DNA of 32,818 bases from Spirochaetota bacterium (GTDB lineage Bacteria; Spirochaetota; B62-G9; DRHN01). Below the pieces are notes generated by a model. It saw only the letters and a program-made list of their open reading frames with translations, was not told the DNA's origin and ran no database searches. The stretch lies in contig DRHN01000314.1 of NCBI GenBank assembly GCA_011049595.1, forward strand, positions 1-32,818, read 5' to 3'. Shown here piece by piece: positions 24,366 to 32,586 of the stretch. The position numbers and the translations under genes were made by a program. Every line of letters starts with the position of its first letter. Positions within the stretch are counted from its first letter, which is position 1.

Positions 24366-25370
24366 ATGAGAGAGATATTGCTTGTAGAGGCTATACGCGA
24401 GGCTTTAAGTGAAGAGATGCGCAGGGACGAATCTGTTTTTCTTATGGGCGAAGATCTGAGGATCTGGGGCGCCCCTCTGGGTCAGACCAAGGGACTCTGG
24501 GATGAGTTCGGAGATAAAAGAGTTTTGGACACACCAATATCTGAAGCGGGATTCGTAGGGGCCGGGGCTGGTGCCGCGTCCCTTGGGTTGAGACCTGTTG
24601 TCGAGCTGATGTTCATCGATTTCTTCGGTGTCGCCGGTGATCAGATATTCAATCAAGCCCCGAAGCTGAGGTACATGTTCGGCGGGCGTATGAAAGTGCC
24701 TATGGTTTTAAGGACCGTGATAGGTGCGGGGATGTCTGCGGCAGCGCATCATTCATCGTCCGCTTATTCCATTATAGCCCACATACCGGGCTGGAAATGC
24801 GTAATACCATCGACAGCTTACGACGCGAAAGGATTGCTGAAAACAGCGATTAGAGACGACGACCCGGTAATGTATTTTGAACACAAGATGCTGCTCAATG
24901 TAAAAGGGGAGGTTCCGGAAGAGGAGTATACAATTCCTTTTGGTGAAGCGAGCATTAAGAGGAAGGGGAAAGATGTAACAGTAGTCGCTTTAGCATGGAT
25001 GGTGCACAAAGCTCTTAAAGCTGCCGAAAAACTGTCGGAAGAAGGCATTGATGTGGAGGTGATTGACCCGAGAACCATTGTTCCTCTGGACAAAAAAACA
25101 ATTATTGACTCCGTGAGAAAGACCGGCAAACTGGTTGCGGTGGATGAGGATTATGAGCGATGCGGCTTCAGCTCTGAAATATCCGCTATGGTTACCGAGG
25201 AAGCATTCGATAGTTTAACTGCCCCGATCATGCGTGTGGCGACACCTACAGTACCCATACCTTTCAGTCCGGTATTAGAGGATGCGGTTATCCCGAATGA
25301 AGATCGTATAATTAAAACAGTGAGGGAAGCTGCTTTATATAAAAAAAGTAAATTGCAGGCTAATATTTAA
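24366..25370 (+). CDS. acoB: Acetoin/2-oxoacid dehydrogenase complex, E1 component beta subunit
   Basis: A 334-residue partner of E1-alpha. The ThDP-activating glutamate is E60 in DTPISEAGFVG. The FNQAPKLRYMFGG segment and the C-terminal transketolase-like half (VVALAWMVHKALKAA, then EVIDPRTIVPLD) are typical. The gap from E1-alpha is 78 bp. In most such operons the E2 gene comes next, but here a binding protein and two permeases intervene. GAGG at 24352 is the probable ribosome site. Confidence 0.88.
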   Translation: MREILLVEAIREALSEEMRRDESVFLMGEDLRIWGAPLGQTKGLWDEFGDKRVLDTPISEAGFVGAGAGAASLGLRPVVELMFIDFFGVAGDQIFNQAPKLRYMFGGRMKVPMVLRTVIGAGMSAAAHHSSSAYSIIAHIPGWKCVIPSTAYDAKGLLKTAIRDDDPVMYFEHKMLLNVKGEVPEEEYTIPFGEASIKRKGKDVTVVALAWMVHKALKAAEKLSEEGIDVEVIDPRTIVPLDKKTIIDSVRKTGKLVAVDEDYERCGFSSEISAMVTEEAFDSLTAPIMRVATPTVPIPFSPVLEDAVIPNEDRIIKTVREAALYKKSKLQANI

Positions 25371-25451
25371 TTTATCCTTTTTGACCTTTATTAAATATTG
25401 AATGAATAAACATGTAGTTTTATATGGATCGGACGTTGTCATTTAACACAA

Positions 25452-25480
25452 TATAATTAAAAAATTTACAGGAACTAATT
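25452..25480 (+). promoter_or_regulatory. Possible internal promoter with overlapping GAACTAATT operator
   Basis: A perfect TATAAT (25452-25457) lies in the 127-bp gap before the CUT1 binding-protein gene, without a good -35. GAACTAATT (25472-25480) is placed about +9 to +17 from the implied start and matches the motif repeated at 32.6-32.76 kb. This suggests repressible internal expression of the importer. Confidence 0.4.
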
Positions 25481-25497
25481 AAATAAAGGAGGTAAAC

Positions 25498-27024
25498 ATG
25501 AAAAGAGTATCTTCACGCTTAGTTGTTATTCTGATGAGTGTTGTTCTTATCTCGGCTTTCCTGTTTATAGGAGGCAAGGGTAAGGATGAAGGACCAACCG
25601 AAGAGCCGGCTGAAGCTGTTGAAGAAGTCAAGCTGACCGGGACACAGAAGGATCGGGCCGAAGCGCTTGCTAAAAAGTATGCGGGTGTAACGATAAGCAT
25701 TCTCACCGAGGGCATTGCAGCCGGACCGCCTACGGCGTTTGGCGCACAGTTCGAAAAGATCACAGGTGTAAAGGTCAATGTCATTCCTTCCCCGTACACA
25801 GAAACAATGTCCAAGCCGTTTCTGGAGCACGAAGCCCGCTCAGGAGCCATCGATATCTATCGTATCGTGCCCGACTGGGTACCGGACTTTGCGGCAGCGG
25901 GTGTCATTGTGTCGCTCGATGGTTATGTCAAGAAATACATGACCGAAGAGGATCTCGCGGATATCGAACCCGGGCGCAAACTTGCAACGATGTATTATCA
26001 GGATGAGATATGGGGGATTCTCATGGACGGCGATATTTTCATTCTATACTATCGCGCCGACATCTTCGAGGACCCTGAGACAATGAAACAGTTCAAGGCA
26101 AAGCACGGGTACGATCTTGCCCCGCCGAAAAATTGGGAGCAGTACAACCAGATCGGCCAGTTCATAACGGATTTTACCGGCGGCGAGGTCTATGGAGGGG
26201 CCGGTGTTCGCGCAGCCGGTCAGGCATACTACTGGTTTCTCCAGCTGTTCCGGGGCGCCGGCGGACAGCTTTTCGATCCTGAGACCATGAAACCCACGAT
26301 CAACGGCAAAATCGGCAGGCAGACTATGGAGCAGCTCGTGAAAGCGCTTGAGTTCGGCCCTCCCGGCATGGATAATTATAATGTAGGTGAATTGTGGAGC
26401 GCGTTTGTTTCAGGCACGATCGCCATGCAGTTCAGCTGGCCGCCCAGCGGACGGTTTGCGGAAGCTTCGAGCGGCCTGGCAAACTACCCGACTTGGCTGC
26501 CGCCTACCAAGGTGGCGGGTAAGATCAAGTATGCCCTGCTTCCCGGGGTTTTCAAGGGTGAAGGCCCGCCTGCGGCTGGAATGATGGGCAACGGATTCTG
26601 GGTGCTCTCGGCTGACTCTAAAAACAAGGAAGCTGCTTTCGCCTTTATGATGTGGATGAACGCAAAGGAGATGGCGCTCGCGACATCCCTCTACGCAAGC
26701 AGTCTCATGGATCCGTACCGCATCTCACAGTTCGAATCTCCCCAGTACCAGGCAGCCTGGCCGAACGCTCCTCTGTACCTGGAAACACTCCGTGAAGCAG
26801 GAAAGTACGCCCTGGTTCCCACAAAGATACTGGGCGGCACGGAATACGACCAGATTGTCGATGAGGCTTTAACATCGGTTATGGGTGGTATGGACATACA
26901 GGCCGCTCTCGATGAGGCAGCCGCAAAGATGGATGGTGTCACCAACCGGCTTGGACGCGACAGGGTCAAAGCCACTTACCAGGATTTAATGAAGATGCAG
27001 GATAAAATTCGCGAATTGCAGTAA
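25498..27024 (+). CDS. CUT1 ABC transporter substrate-binding protein (second system)
   Basis: A 508-residue solute-binding protein. The signal-like N-terminus (KRVSSRL, hydrophobic to ~23) runs into GGKGKDEGPTEEP without a lipobox cysteine, the same pattern as the binding protein at 14254. A ~40-residue acidic linker follows, then the domain with GVKVNVIPSPYTETMSKPFLE and the C-terminal FWVLSADSKNKEAAFAFMMW that mark family 1 sugar-type proteins. AAAGGAGG precedes ATG 25498. It is embedded between the E1-beta and permease genes of a dehydrogenase-complex operon, so its ligand is probably turned into a substrate of that complex. Ligand unknown. Confidence 0.9.
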   Translation: MKRVSSRLVVILMSVVLISAFLFIGGKGKDEGPTEEPAEAVEEVKLTGTQKDRAEALAKKYAGVTISILTEGIAAGPPTAFGAQFEKITGVKVNVIPSPYTETMSKPFLEHEARSGAIDIYRIVPDWVPDFAAAGVIVSLDGYVKKYMTEEDLADIEPGRKLATMYYQDEIWGILMDGDIFILYYRADIFEDPETMKQFKAKHGYDLAPPKNWEQYNQIGQFITDFTGGEVYGGAGVRAAGQAYYWFLQLFRGAGGQLFDPETMKPTINGKIGRQTMEQLVKALEFGPPGMDNYNVGELWSAFVSGTIAMQFSWPPSGRFAEASSGLANYPTWLPPTKVAGKIKYALLPGVFKGEGPPAAGMMGNGFWVLSADSKNKEAAFAFMMWMNAKEMALATSLYASSLMDPYRISQFESPQYQAAWPNAPLYLETLREAGKYALVPTKILGGTEYDQIVDEALTSVMGGMDIQAALDEAAAKMDGVTNRLGRDRVKATYQDLMKMQDKIRELQ

Positions 27025-27042
27025 TTTTGATATCCAGGACAG

Positions 27043-27082
27043 GGAGGGGGCTGTATTAAATGGTCCCCTCCTTCTTTTTATT
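27043..27082 (+). terminator. Attenuator-like hairpin between binding protein and permeases
   Basis: GGAGGGG (27043-27049) pairs with CCCCTCC (27065-27071), extendable by wobble pairs at both ends, followed by TTCTTTTTATT. This is a typical intercistronic partial terminator that keeps binding-protein mRNA in excess over permease mRNA. Confidence 0.6.
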
Positions 27083-27107
27083 CTCAGGACAATAAAAGGG
27101 GTTTCTT

Positions 27108-28034
27108 TTGGGCCGGGCTAATGATAATATTTCGGTTGTTCCGGAATCGCGGTGGGGAAGCAGCTTCCGAAAATGGATACGGAGGCACGAAGGATGGCTG
27201 ATGATTGCGCCATCCATGGCTCTTATGCTGGCGGTCGGCATTTTTCCCCTTGTATTCTCGCTTGGAATCAGCTTTATACGATGGGAGCCGAAGGTCCCGG
27301 GACGACCCTTCGTCGGCCTGGCCAATTTCAAGGACATCCTGACAAGCTTAGAGTACTGGAAGGCCATGTGGACAACGACGATCATCGTCGTCTCGGGTGT
27401 GACCATCGAGTTCTTCTTCGGGCTGGGGCTTGCGCTTCTCATGGTCGGCCATGTGAGGGGAAAACGTTATTTCCTGGCCCTGCTTATTCTCCCGGTCATG
27501 ATGGTTCCCGTAGTTGTCGGCTATACGTGGCGTATGCTCTGGCATCCCGCATTCGGACCGATCAATCAGGTCCTCGGATGGTTTGCCGGCCACCGGGTGA
27601 CGATCTCCTGGCTTACAAGACCGAAGACGGCTTTTGTAGCCCTTATCGTCACCGAATTCTGGCAGTGGACCCCGTTCATGTTTCTTGTCCTGCTTGCCGG
27701 CCTGTCATCTGTCAATCCGGAACTGGGGGAGGCCGCTTCAATCGACGGGGCCTCGAAATGGCAGACTTTCTGGAAAATAACGATCCCGGTCATCAGTCCC
27801 GTGGTCATGGTTGTCATCCTGATCCGGACTATCGAAGCATTGAAGATTTTTGACATCGTGTATGTCGTCACTCACGGAGGGCCCGGTCTTGCGACGCAAA
27901 CGATCGCTTACTACTTATACAAGACAGGGGCGCGTTTCTTCCGCATGAGCCATACCGCGGCGGGATCGTGGGTCTTCCTGATTATATTGGCGGTCATAAT
28001 CACATTGGCCGTTCGACAATTCCAAAAAGAGTGA
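27108..28034 (+). CDS. Carbohydrate ABC transporter permease (MalF type, second system)
   Basis: A 308-residue CUT1 permease. The TTG start at 27108 follows AAAAGGGG with ~7-nt spacing; there is no in-frame ATG before the first membrane helix (WLMIAPSMALMLAVGIFPLV). The EAA loop reads LGEAASIDGASKWQTFWKITIP. A lysine/arginine-rich cytoplasmic lead of ~25 residues precedes the membrane part. It is 83 bp after the binding protein and separated from it by a hairpin. Length and motif order are normal. Confidence 0.9.
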   Translation: MGRANDNISVVPESRWGSSFRKWIRRHEGWLMIAPSMALMLAVGIFPLVFSLGISFIRWEPKVPGRPFVGLANFKDILTSLEYWKAMWTTTIIVVSGVTIEFFFGLGLALLMVGHVRGKRYFLALLILPVMMVPVVVGYTWRMLWHPAFGPINQVLGWFAGHRVTISWLTRPKTAFVALIVTEFWQWTPFMFLVLLAGLSSVNPELGEAASIDGASKWQTFWKITIPVISPVVMVVILIRTIEALKIFDIVYVVTHGGPGLATQTIAYYLYKTGARFFRMSHTAAGSWVFLIILAVIITLAVRQFQKE

Positions 28035-28046
28035 AGGAGAAAAAGA

Positions 28047-28919
28047 TTGAATATAGCAGCAAGGAGCATAATTACCGGGCGCAGACAAAATAGCTGGCTT
28101 TACTTTTTAAAGAAAGCCGGACGTTACACAGCCCTGATAATTGCAGTTCTTTTCTTTCTGTTCCCGATCTTTTGGATAACAGTAACAGCGATAAAACAGC
28201 CGGGGCAGTACTACAATTACCCACCCATATGGTTTCCGAAGCGGCCAACCTTTGTGCATTTTATTGCTGTGCAGAAAACCGGTTTAGGAGGGTACACGGC
28301 GCTGAAGAATAGTTTTATCATCACCATTTGCTCGACCGTTTCCGTCATGGTGCTGGGCACACTTGCGGCCTACGCTATGGCACGTTTTAAGACTGGCGGG
28401 CGCAACCTGGCTTTCTGGGTCCTGTCCCAGCGCATGCTGCCTCCAATTGCCATAGTATTTCCGCTCTTTCTGATGATGCGTATAATACGCTGGATCGACA
28501 CCTACCAGGTGATGATCCTGTTCTACACAACGTTCAACCTGCCGTTCGTGATCTGGATGCTGAGGAGTTACTTCCTGGAGATTCCGGTCGATGTGGAGGA
28601 AAGCGCCATGGTGGACGGGTGCTCACGCATTGGCGCCCTTGTCAGGGTCGTTTTGCCGATGATTATGCCGGGGGTGATAGCGACTGCTGTATTCGCGTAT
28701 ATCTTCAGCTGGACGGAATTTCTTTTCGGTGTAATTTTCTCGCGCACCCGTGTATTCACTGTGCCGGTGGCTGTATCGACCTATTTCGGCAACGAGGGGC
28801 AGCTCTGGGGAGAGTCAGGCGTGATGGCAGTGCTGTCCATGGTTCCCGTTTTTATAATCGGCCTCGCCGTACAAAAACACTTCGCCCGCGGGCTTACGCT
28901 CGGGTCGGTGAAAGGATAA
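28047..28919 (+). CDS. Carbohydrate ABC transporter permease (MalG type, second system)
   Basis: A 290-residue CUT1 permease 12 bp after its partner. The start is TTG 28047 behind AAGGAGA with 6-nt spacing. The EAA loop is VEESAMVDGCSRIGALVRVVLP. First membrane segment ~27-48. No ATPase gene follows; the next gene is the E2 component. Both permeases of this system use TTG starts, which would lower their yield relative to the binding protein. Confidence 0.9.
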   Translation: MNIAARSIITGRRQNSWLYFLKKAGRYTALIIAVLFFLFPIFWITVTAIKQPGQYYNYPPIWFPKRPTFVHFIAVQKTGLGGYTALKNSFIITICSTVSVMVLGTLAAYAMARFKTGGRNLAFWVLSQRMLPPIAIVFPLFLMMRIIRWIDTYQVMILFYTTFNLPFVIWMLRSYFLEIPVDVEESAMVDGCSRIGALVRVVLPMIMPGVIATAVFAYIFSWTEFLFGVIFSRTRVFTVPVAVSTYFGNEGQLWGESGVMAVLSMVPVFIIGLAVQKHFARGLTLGSVKG

Positions 28920-29004
28920 GTGATTCGGGCTGGATGAGTCAACCCCGAATGAAAATTAAATCCCTATCTTTTTAAAATCATAAACTAAGAGGTGTTGATG
29001 AGTC

Positions 29005-30192
29005 ATGGTAAATGTGGAGATGCCGAAGCTTGGTTTGACTATGGAAGAAGGAAAAATAATAAAATGGCACAAAAGTGAAGGGGACAGTGTTATAAAAAAT
29101 GAACCTTTATTTGAGGTCGAGACGGAAAAAATTACTTCAGACGTTGAATCTCCGGTGTCCGGTGTTCTGACCAGGATAATTGTTCCCGCAGGTTCTACGG
29201 TGCCTGTTTCGGAATTGGTTGCCCACATAGGGGAAACAGTGGAGGAAGAAGAAGTACAAATAGAAGAACAAATGTCCGCGGGCCAGGGGATGGAAAAAGA
29301 TAGGAAAAAAGAGATGGGGATTGAAGCCCCTCAAAACAGGGCCCGGACCGGGGTTTCGCCTCTGGCACTTAAAATTGCAGAAAGCCATAATATTGACCTG
29401 TCAAAGATAAAGGGAACAGGTTTAGGCGGTATGATCTCAAAAGAAGATGTGTTAAAGATAGTCGGGCGTGATAAAAAATTCCCCGTCGAAATAGCAGGAG
29501 TGGAGATCCTCGAATCGATCGAGATGAGTCTGCCCAGGAGAAAAACAGCCCAGAGACTTTCCCGAATGCACCTGGAGGCTCCCCATGTTACGATCACATC
29601 ACCTGTCGATTGCACAAAAACGGCTGAGCTCAGGAATAGATTGAAACAGGAAATATTGAAAAAAACCGGTAAAAAGCTGACCTACACGCATATCTTTGCC
29701 AGGGCCGTGACCCTGGCACTTAAGGAGTTTCCGGTTATTAATTCCCGTCTTCTTGAAAATAAAATTTTTAAGATCAAAGATATAAATTTAGGAATTGCTG
29801 TTGATATTGATGAGGGCCTGGTAGTCCCTGTTGTAAAAAATGCAGAAAAATTGAAATTAACTGATCTTGTAGTTAAAATGTACGAGCTGGCTGATAAAGC
29901 TGCAAGCAAAAAATTGACTCTCGATGATATTACCGGCGGGACTTTTACAATAAGTAATCTGGGCACGCTGGATGTTGACGTTTTCACCCCTATCATTAAT
30001 CCGCCTGAGTGCGCGATCCTGGGTATAGGAAAAATGTTCAAAAGAGCATGGGTCGTTAGCGATAAAATAGAAGTTAGAACTGTTGCGACTTTCAGCCTGA
30101 CATTTGACCACAGGATCGTGGACGGTGCCGGCGCTGCCAGGTTCCTCAAGAGAATAAAAGAAATATTAGAAAATCCTGGCCCTTTTTTCTAA
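29005..30192 (+). CDS. acoC: Dihydrolipoamide acyltransferase (E2) of the acetoin/2-oxoacid dehydrogenase complex
   Basis: A 395-residue E2. Domains in order: lipoyl domain ~1-78 with lipoylated lysine K42 in ETEKIT; an acidic/charged linker ~79-112; the peripheral subunit-binding domain ~115-152 (VSPLALKIAESHNIDL, GTGLGG); the catalytic domain ~165-395 with H369-x3-D373-G in FDHRIVDG. It transfers the acyl group to CoA. It has one lipoyl domain, as do most AcoC and Gram-positive-type E2 proteins. No E3 follows, so E3 must be encoded elsewhere. AGAGGTG lies ~11 nt before ATG 29005. Confidence 0.92.
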   Translation: MVNVEMPKLGLTMEEGKIIKWHKSEGDSVIKNEPLFEVETEKITSDVESPVSGVLTRIIVPAGSTVPVSELVAHIGETVEEEEVQIEEQMSAGQGMEKDRKKEMGIEAPQNRARTGVSPLALKIAESHNIDLSKIKGTGLGGMISKEDVLKIVGRDKKFPVEIAGVEILESIEMSLPRRKTAQRLSRMHLEAPHVTITSPVDCTKTAELRNRLKQEILKKTGKKLTYTHIFARAVTLALKEFPVINSRLLENKIFKIKDINLGIAVDIDEGLVVPVVKNAEKLKLTDLVVKMYELADKAASKKLTLDDITGGTFTISNLGTLDVDVFTPIINPPECAILGIGKMFKRAWVVSDKIEVRTVATFSLTFDHRIVDGAGAARFLKRIKEILENPGPFF

Positions 30193-30272
30193 GGGATAAA
30201 TGCAACAGCGAAAGAGCGGGGGATGGTGTTTATAAAGCCTGTTGAATAATTAAAGAAATTAGTTTTCGTTTA

Positions 30273-31217
30273 TCAGAAAATTGCCACAGGATTGATCAGT
30301 GAGCCGGTCCCCCCCGGCAGCCTGAGCGGTGACACGACTGTCATAAACTCCCAGCGTTTTTCCTCCTCGCACACTTTAACAAGCTCCTCAAACTGAAGGC
30401 TGTCGGCGCAGATCATGCCCATGGCGGTGATCTGTAGGGGGTGGACCGGATAGGCCATTCCTTCGACATTGCAGGGCACAGTTTCCCCGTCACCGTCCGG
30501 CAGGAACACAGCCGCCTTCCGCTCGTGAAGCCAGGGCAAGGCATCGACATGCAGCCCGGCCTTGCCGTCACCTTCGTAGCCGTTGTCCCACGCCCCCAGC
30601 TCGAGCCGCCTTCGGTGATGGCCGGTCCGGAAAAGAAAAATATCCCCCTCACCAAGTCTGACGCCCTGTGCTTTTTCAGCAGCCTCGAGCTCTTCTGCCG
30701 TAACAGCTTCACCCGGCTCGAGCCATTTGACTTTGCGAAGGCGCGGAATGTCAAGGAGTACGCCGCGCCCCACGATGCTGTGCGCGTAGGTTGTAATGTC
30801 GTAAATTTCCGGCCCCCGGGAGGTGACGCTGCTGACAGGTCTGTCATTGTAAAGCCTGCCCCTGTAGCTGACATGGCAGAGCGCGTCCATGTGTGAATGA
30901 CAGTCGCCATGACATTCACTGGCCAGGAAGTCCAGAACAAAATGGGGCTCCCCCTGGGGTATGTCGATATCGTGGTTATGGGTAATATAATGAAGCGCGG
31001 GATGAGGGTTGTCGGGGCCGGCCACCTTGTTGATCGGTATGGCAAGCGAAACAGTGCGCCCGGATTTTACAAATGACGCAGCTTTTTGTACAGTTTCAGG
31101 GGTTATGTAGTTGAGAGTGCCTTTTTCATCGTCCGCCCCCCATCGTCCCCAGTTGCTGACTGATTGAAATATTTCATCAAACTCTTCTGCTGAAACATAA
31201 TCGGGTTTTGTCATCAT
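30273..31217 (-). CDS. Cyclase-family (kynurenine formamidase-like) metallohydrolase
   Basis: A 314-residue member of the cyclase/KynB superfamily. The metal motif reads ECHGDCHSHMDALCH (residues 101-115): H103, H107, H109, D111 and H115. In KynB the corresponding core is T-H-x-D-A-P-x-H; here T and P are S and L, as in a larger bacterial subfamily with SHMDAL- or THLDAL-type motifs. The N-terminal WGRWGADDEKGTLNYITPE is also typical of that subfamily. Members hydrolyse amides, lactones or cyclic esters. It lies 24 bp downstream of the PLP-enzyme gene with AAAGGAG before the start, so the two form a small operon. Confidence 0.88.
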   Translation of the reverse strand: MMTKPDYVSAEEFDEIFQSVSNWGRWGADDEKGTLNYITPETVQKAASFVKSGRTVSLAIPINKVAGPDNPHPALHYITHNHDIDIPQGEPHFVLDFLASECHGDCHSHMDALCHVSYRGRLYNDRPVSSVTSRGPEIYDITTYAHSIVGRGVLLDIPRLRKVKWLEPGEAVTAEELEAAEKAQGVRLGEGDIFLFRTGHHRRRLELGAWDNGYEGDGKAGLHVDALPWLHERKAAVFLPDGDGETVPCNVEGMAYPVHPLQITAMGMICADSLQFEELVKVCEEEKRWEFMTVVSPLRLPGGTGSLINPVAIF

Positions 31218-31241
31218 AATAAACAGCTCCTTTATCGGTCA

Positions 31242-32381
31242 TTAACCGCCAAGAATACCATTATGACCCGGTCCTCTTGGAATGATCGGCCAGATATCGA
31301 CCACCACATCATCCTCGACAACGTGGAAGGCATCGTAAAGATTGACAGTAGTGGGCGCGTATCCGGGGGTCAGCTCAACTGTATCTCCGAGTTTGAGCTT
31401 GCACTTTTCATCCACGTCAAATAGAGCGTGCTCCTCGGCAAAAAAACGGGCCTGGTAGTCCGGATATTCCATCATGGTCGGAGGCGCAAGGTCAATACCG
31501 ATGGATTTACGTCCGGCATCCATTATTATTGTGTTCCCGTGCTGGATAAAGACAGTGCTCAGCACCGTAAGCGACCGGGAAAAGCCGGGCACAAGGCTGC
31601 CGTGAAAATTGTCCATAAAAACGTATGAGCCGGCCTGAAGTTCTGTGATGCGCGGGTCCGCGCCTGTGATGTTATATGTTCCCGTGCCTCCGCCGGAGAC
31701 GATCCTGCATTCAAATCCTGCCTTTGCCAGCCGTTCGATGACCTCACCCAGGAGGTCAATGGCCTGTTTTGCCTTCTTGACGCGCAGCTCGTGGTCCGGT
31801 TCCAGCATGCAGTGGCCTTCGTATCCCTGAATACCCAGGAAACGGAGGTTGGGAAGTTTGCTCAAATGCTGTGCCAGATCCTCCGCCTCGTCAACGGAGC
31901 GCACGCCCCCCCTCCCCATGCCCACATCGACTTCGATCAGGACGCCGAGCTCGCTGCCTGCAGCCTTAGCCGCGCTTGACAGATCATCGGCATTCTGTTT
32001 ATTGTCGACTGCCAGGCTCAAACGGCCGCGCTTTGCCTCCTGGGCCAGAGCCTTTATCTTTGCCGGACCGCCGATCTGATTTGCAATGTACACATCCTCA
32101 ATGCCGGCGCGGCTCATGACAATTGCTTCCCACACAGTGGCCGTGCAGACACCTATGGCCCCCGCTTCTATCTGCATTTTGGCAAGTTCGGAGCACTTCT
32201 GGACCTTTATATGAGGTTTTAGGTCGGCGGGCATTTTACTTAAGTAGTCTGCCATGTACTTTATATTGCGTTTTGCCACATCGAGATCAAGGATCAGGGC
32301 AGGTGTGACGATTTCATGCCGTTTTTTACCGATTGCAGGCTTGTACGCGTTATACACATAATCATGAAGGGATTTAATCAT
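31242..32381 (-). CDS. DSD1-like PLP-dependent enzyme (D-serine dehydratase/D-threonine aldolase fold)
   Basis: A 379-residue fold-type III PLP enzyme. The Schiff-base lysine is K59 in KPHIKVQK, where relatives usually have PHxKTHK; here T-H is V-Q. The alanine-racemase-like barrel is complete, with the EVDVGMGRGG and ISGGGTGTYNI-like phosphate loops (the latter reads VSGGGTGTYN). In the C-terminal domain the EEH at 316-318 is kept. The metal motif that in eukaryotic D-serine dehydratase is H-x-C is Y341-A-P343 here (GYAPTTVNLYD). AAAGGAGA precedes ATG 32381. Reaction on a beta-hydroxy D-amino acid is likely from the family; the altered metal site leaves it uncertain. Confidence 0.87.
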   Translation of the reverse strand: MIKSLHDYVYNAYKPAIGKKRHEIVTPALILDLDVAKRNIKYMADYLSKMPADLKPHIKVQKCSELAKMQIEAGAIGVCTATVWEAIVMSRAGIEDVYIANQIGGPAKIKALAQEAKRGRLSLAVDNKQNADDLSSAAKAAGSELGVLIEVDVGMGRGGVRSVDEAEDLAQHLSKLPNLRFLGIQGYEGHCMLEPDHELRVKKAKQAIDLLGEVIERLAKAGFECRIVSGGGTGTYNITGADPRITELQAGSYVFMDNFHGSLVPGFSRSLTVLSTVFIQHGNTIIMDAGRKSIGIDLAPPTMMEYPDYQARFFAEEHALFDVDEKCKLKLGDTVELTPGYAPTTVNLYDAFHVVEDDVVVDIWPIIPRGPGHNGILGG

Positions 32382-32479
32382 CTGAAATCTCCTTTTTTAA
32401 ATTATTAAACATCTCTCTGAGATATTTACCTCAGCAACAAACGAAATCTTTATACCGTTAAACCTCTCTTTTTTTTTGT

Positions 32480-32509
32480 ATGCTACAATGGAATAATACA
32501 TTATGTCAA
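32480..32509 (-). promoter_or_regulatory. Promoter candidate for the PLP-enzyme/cyclase operon
   Basis: Read on the - strand: TTGACA (32509-32504), an 18-bp spacer and TAGCAT (32485-32480). The start would be ~90 nt upstream of ATG 32381. The -35 is perfect, the -10 matches four bases. Confidence 0.45.
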
Positions 32510-32586
32510 GAACATTACTGTAAATTCAGGAAAATATTATAACTTCGGTCCTAAAAATTTTGATTTTAAAAGAAAATAAGGATATA

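Noticed and set aside
30257-30264. AATTAGTT near the 3' ends of the E2 and cyclase genes as another member of the GAACTAATT set
   Set aside because: It lacks the GAAC part and lies in a convergent gap where an operator would have no promoter to act on.
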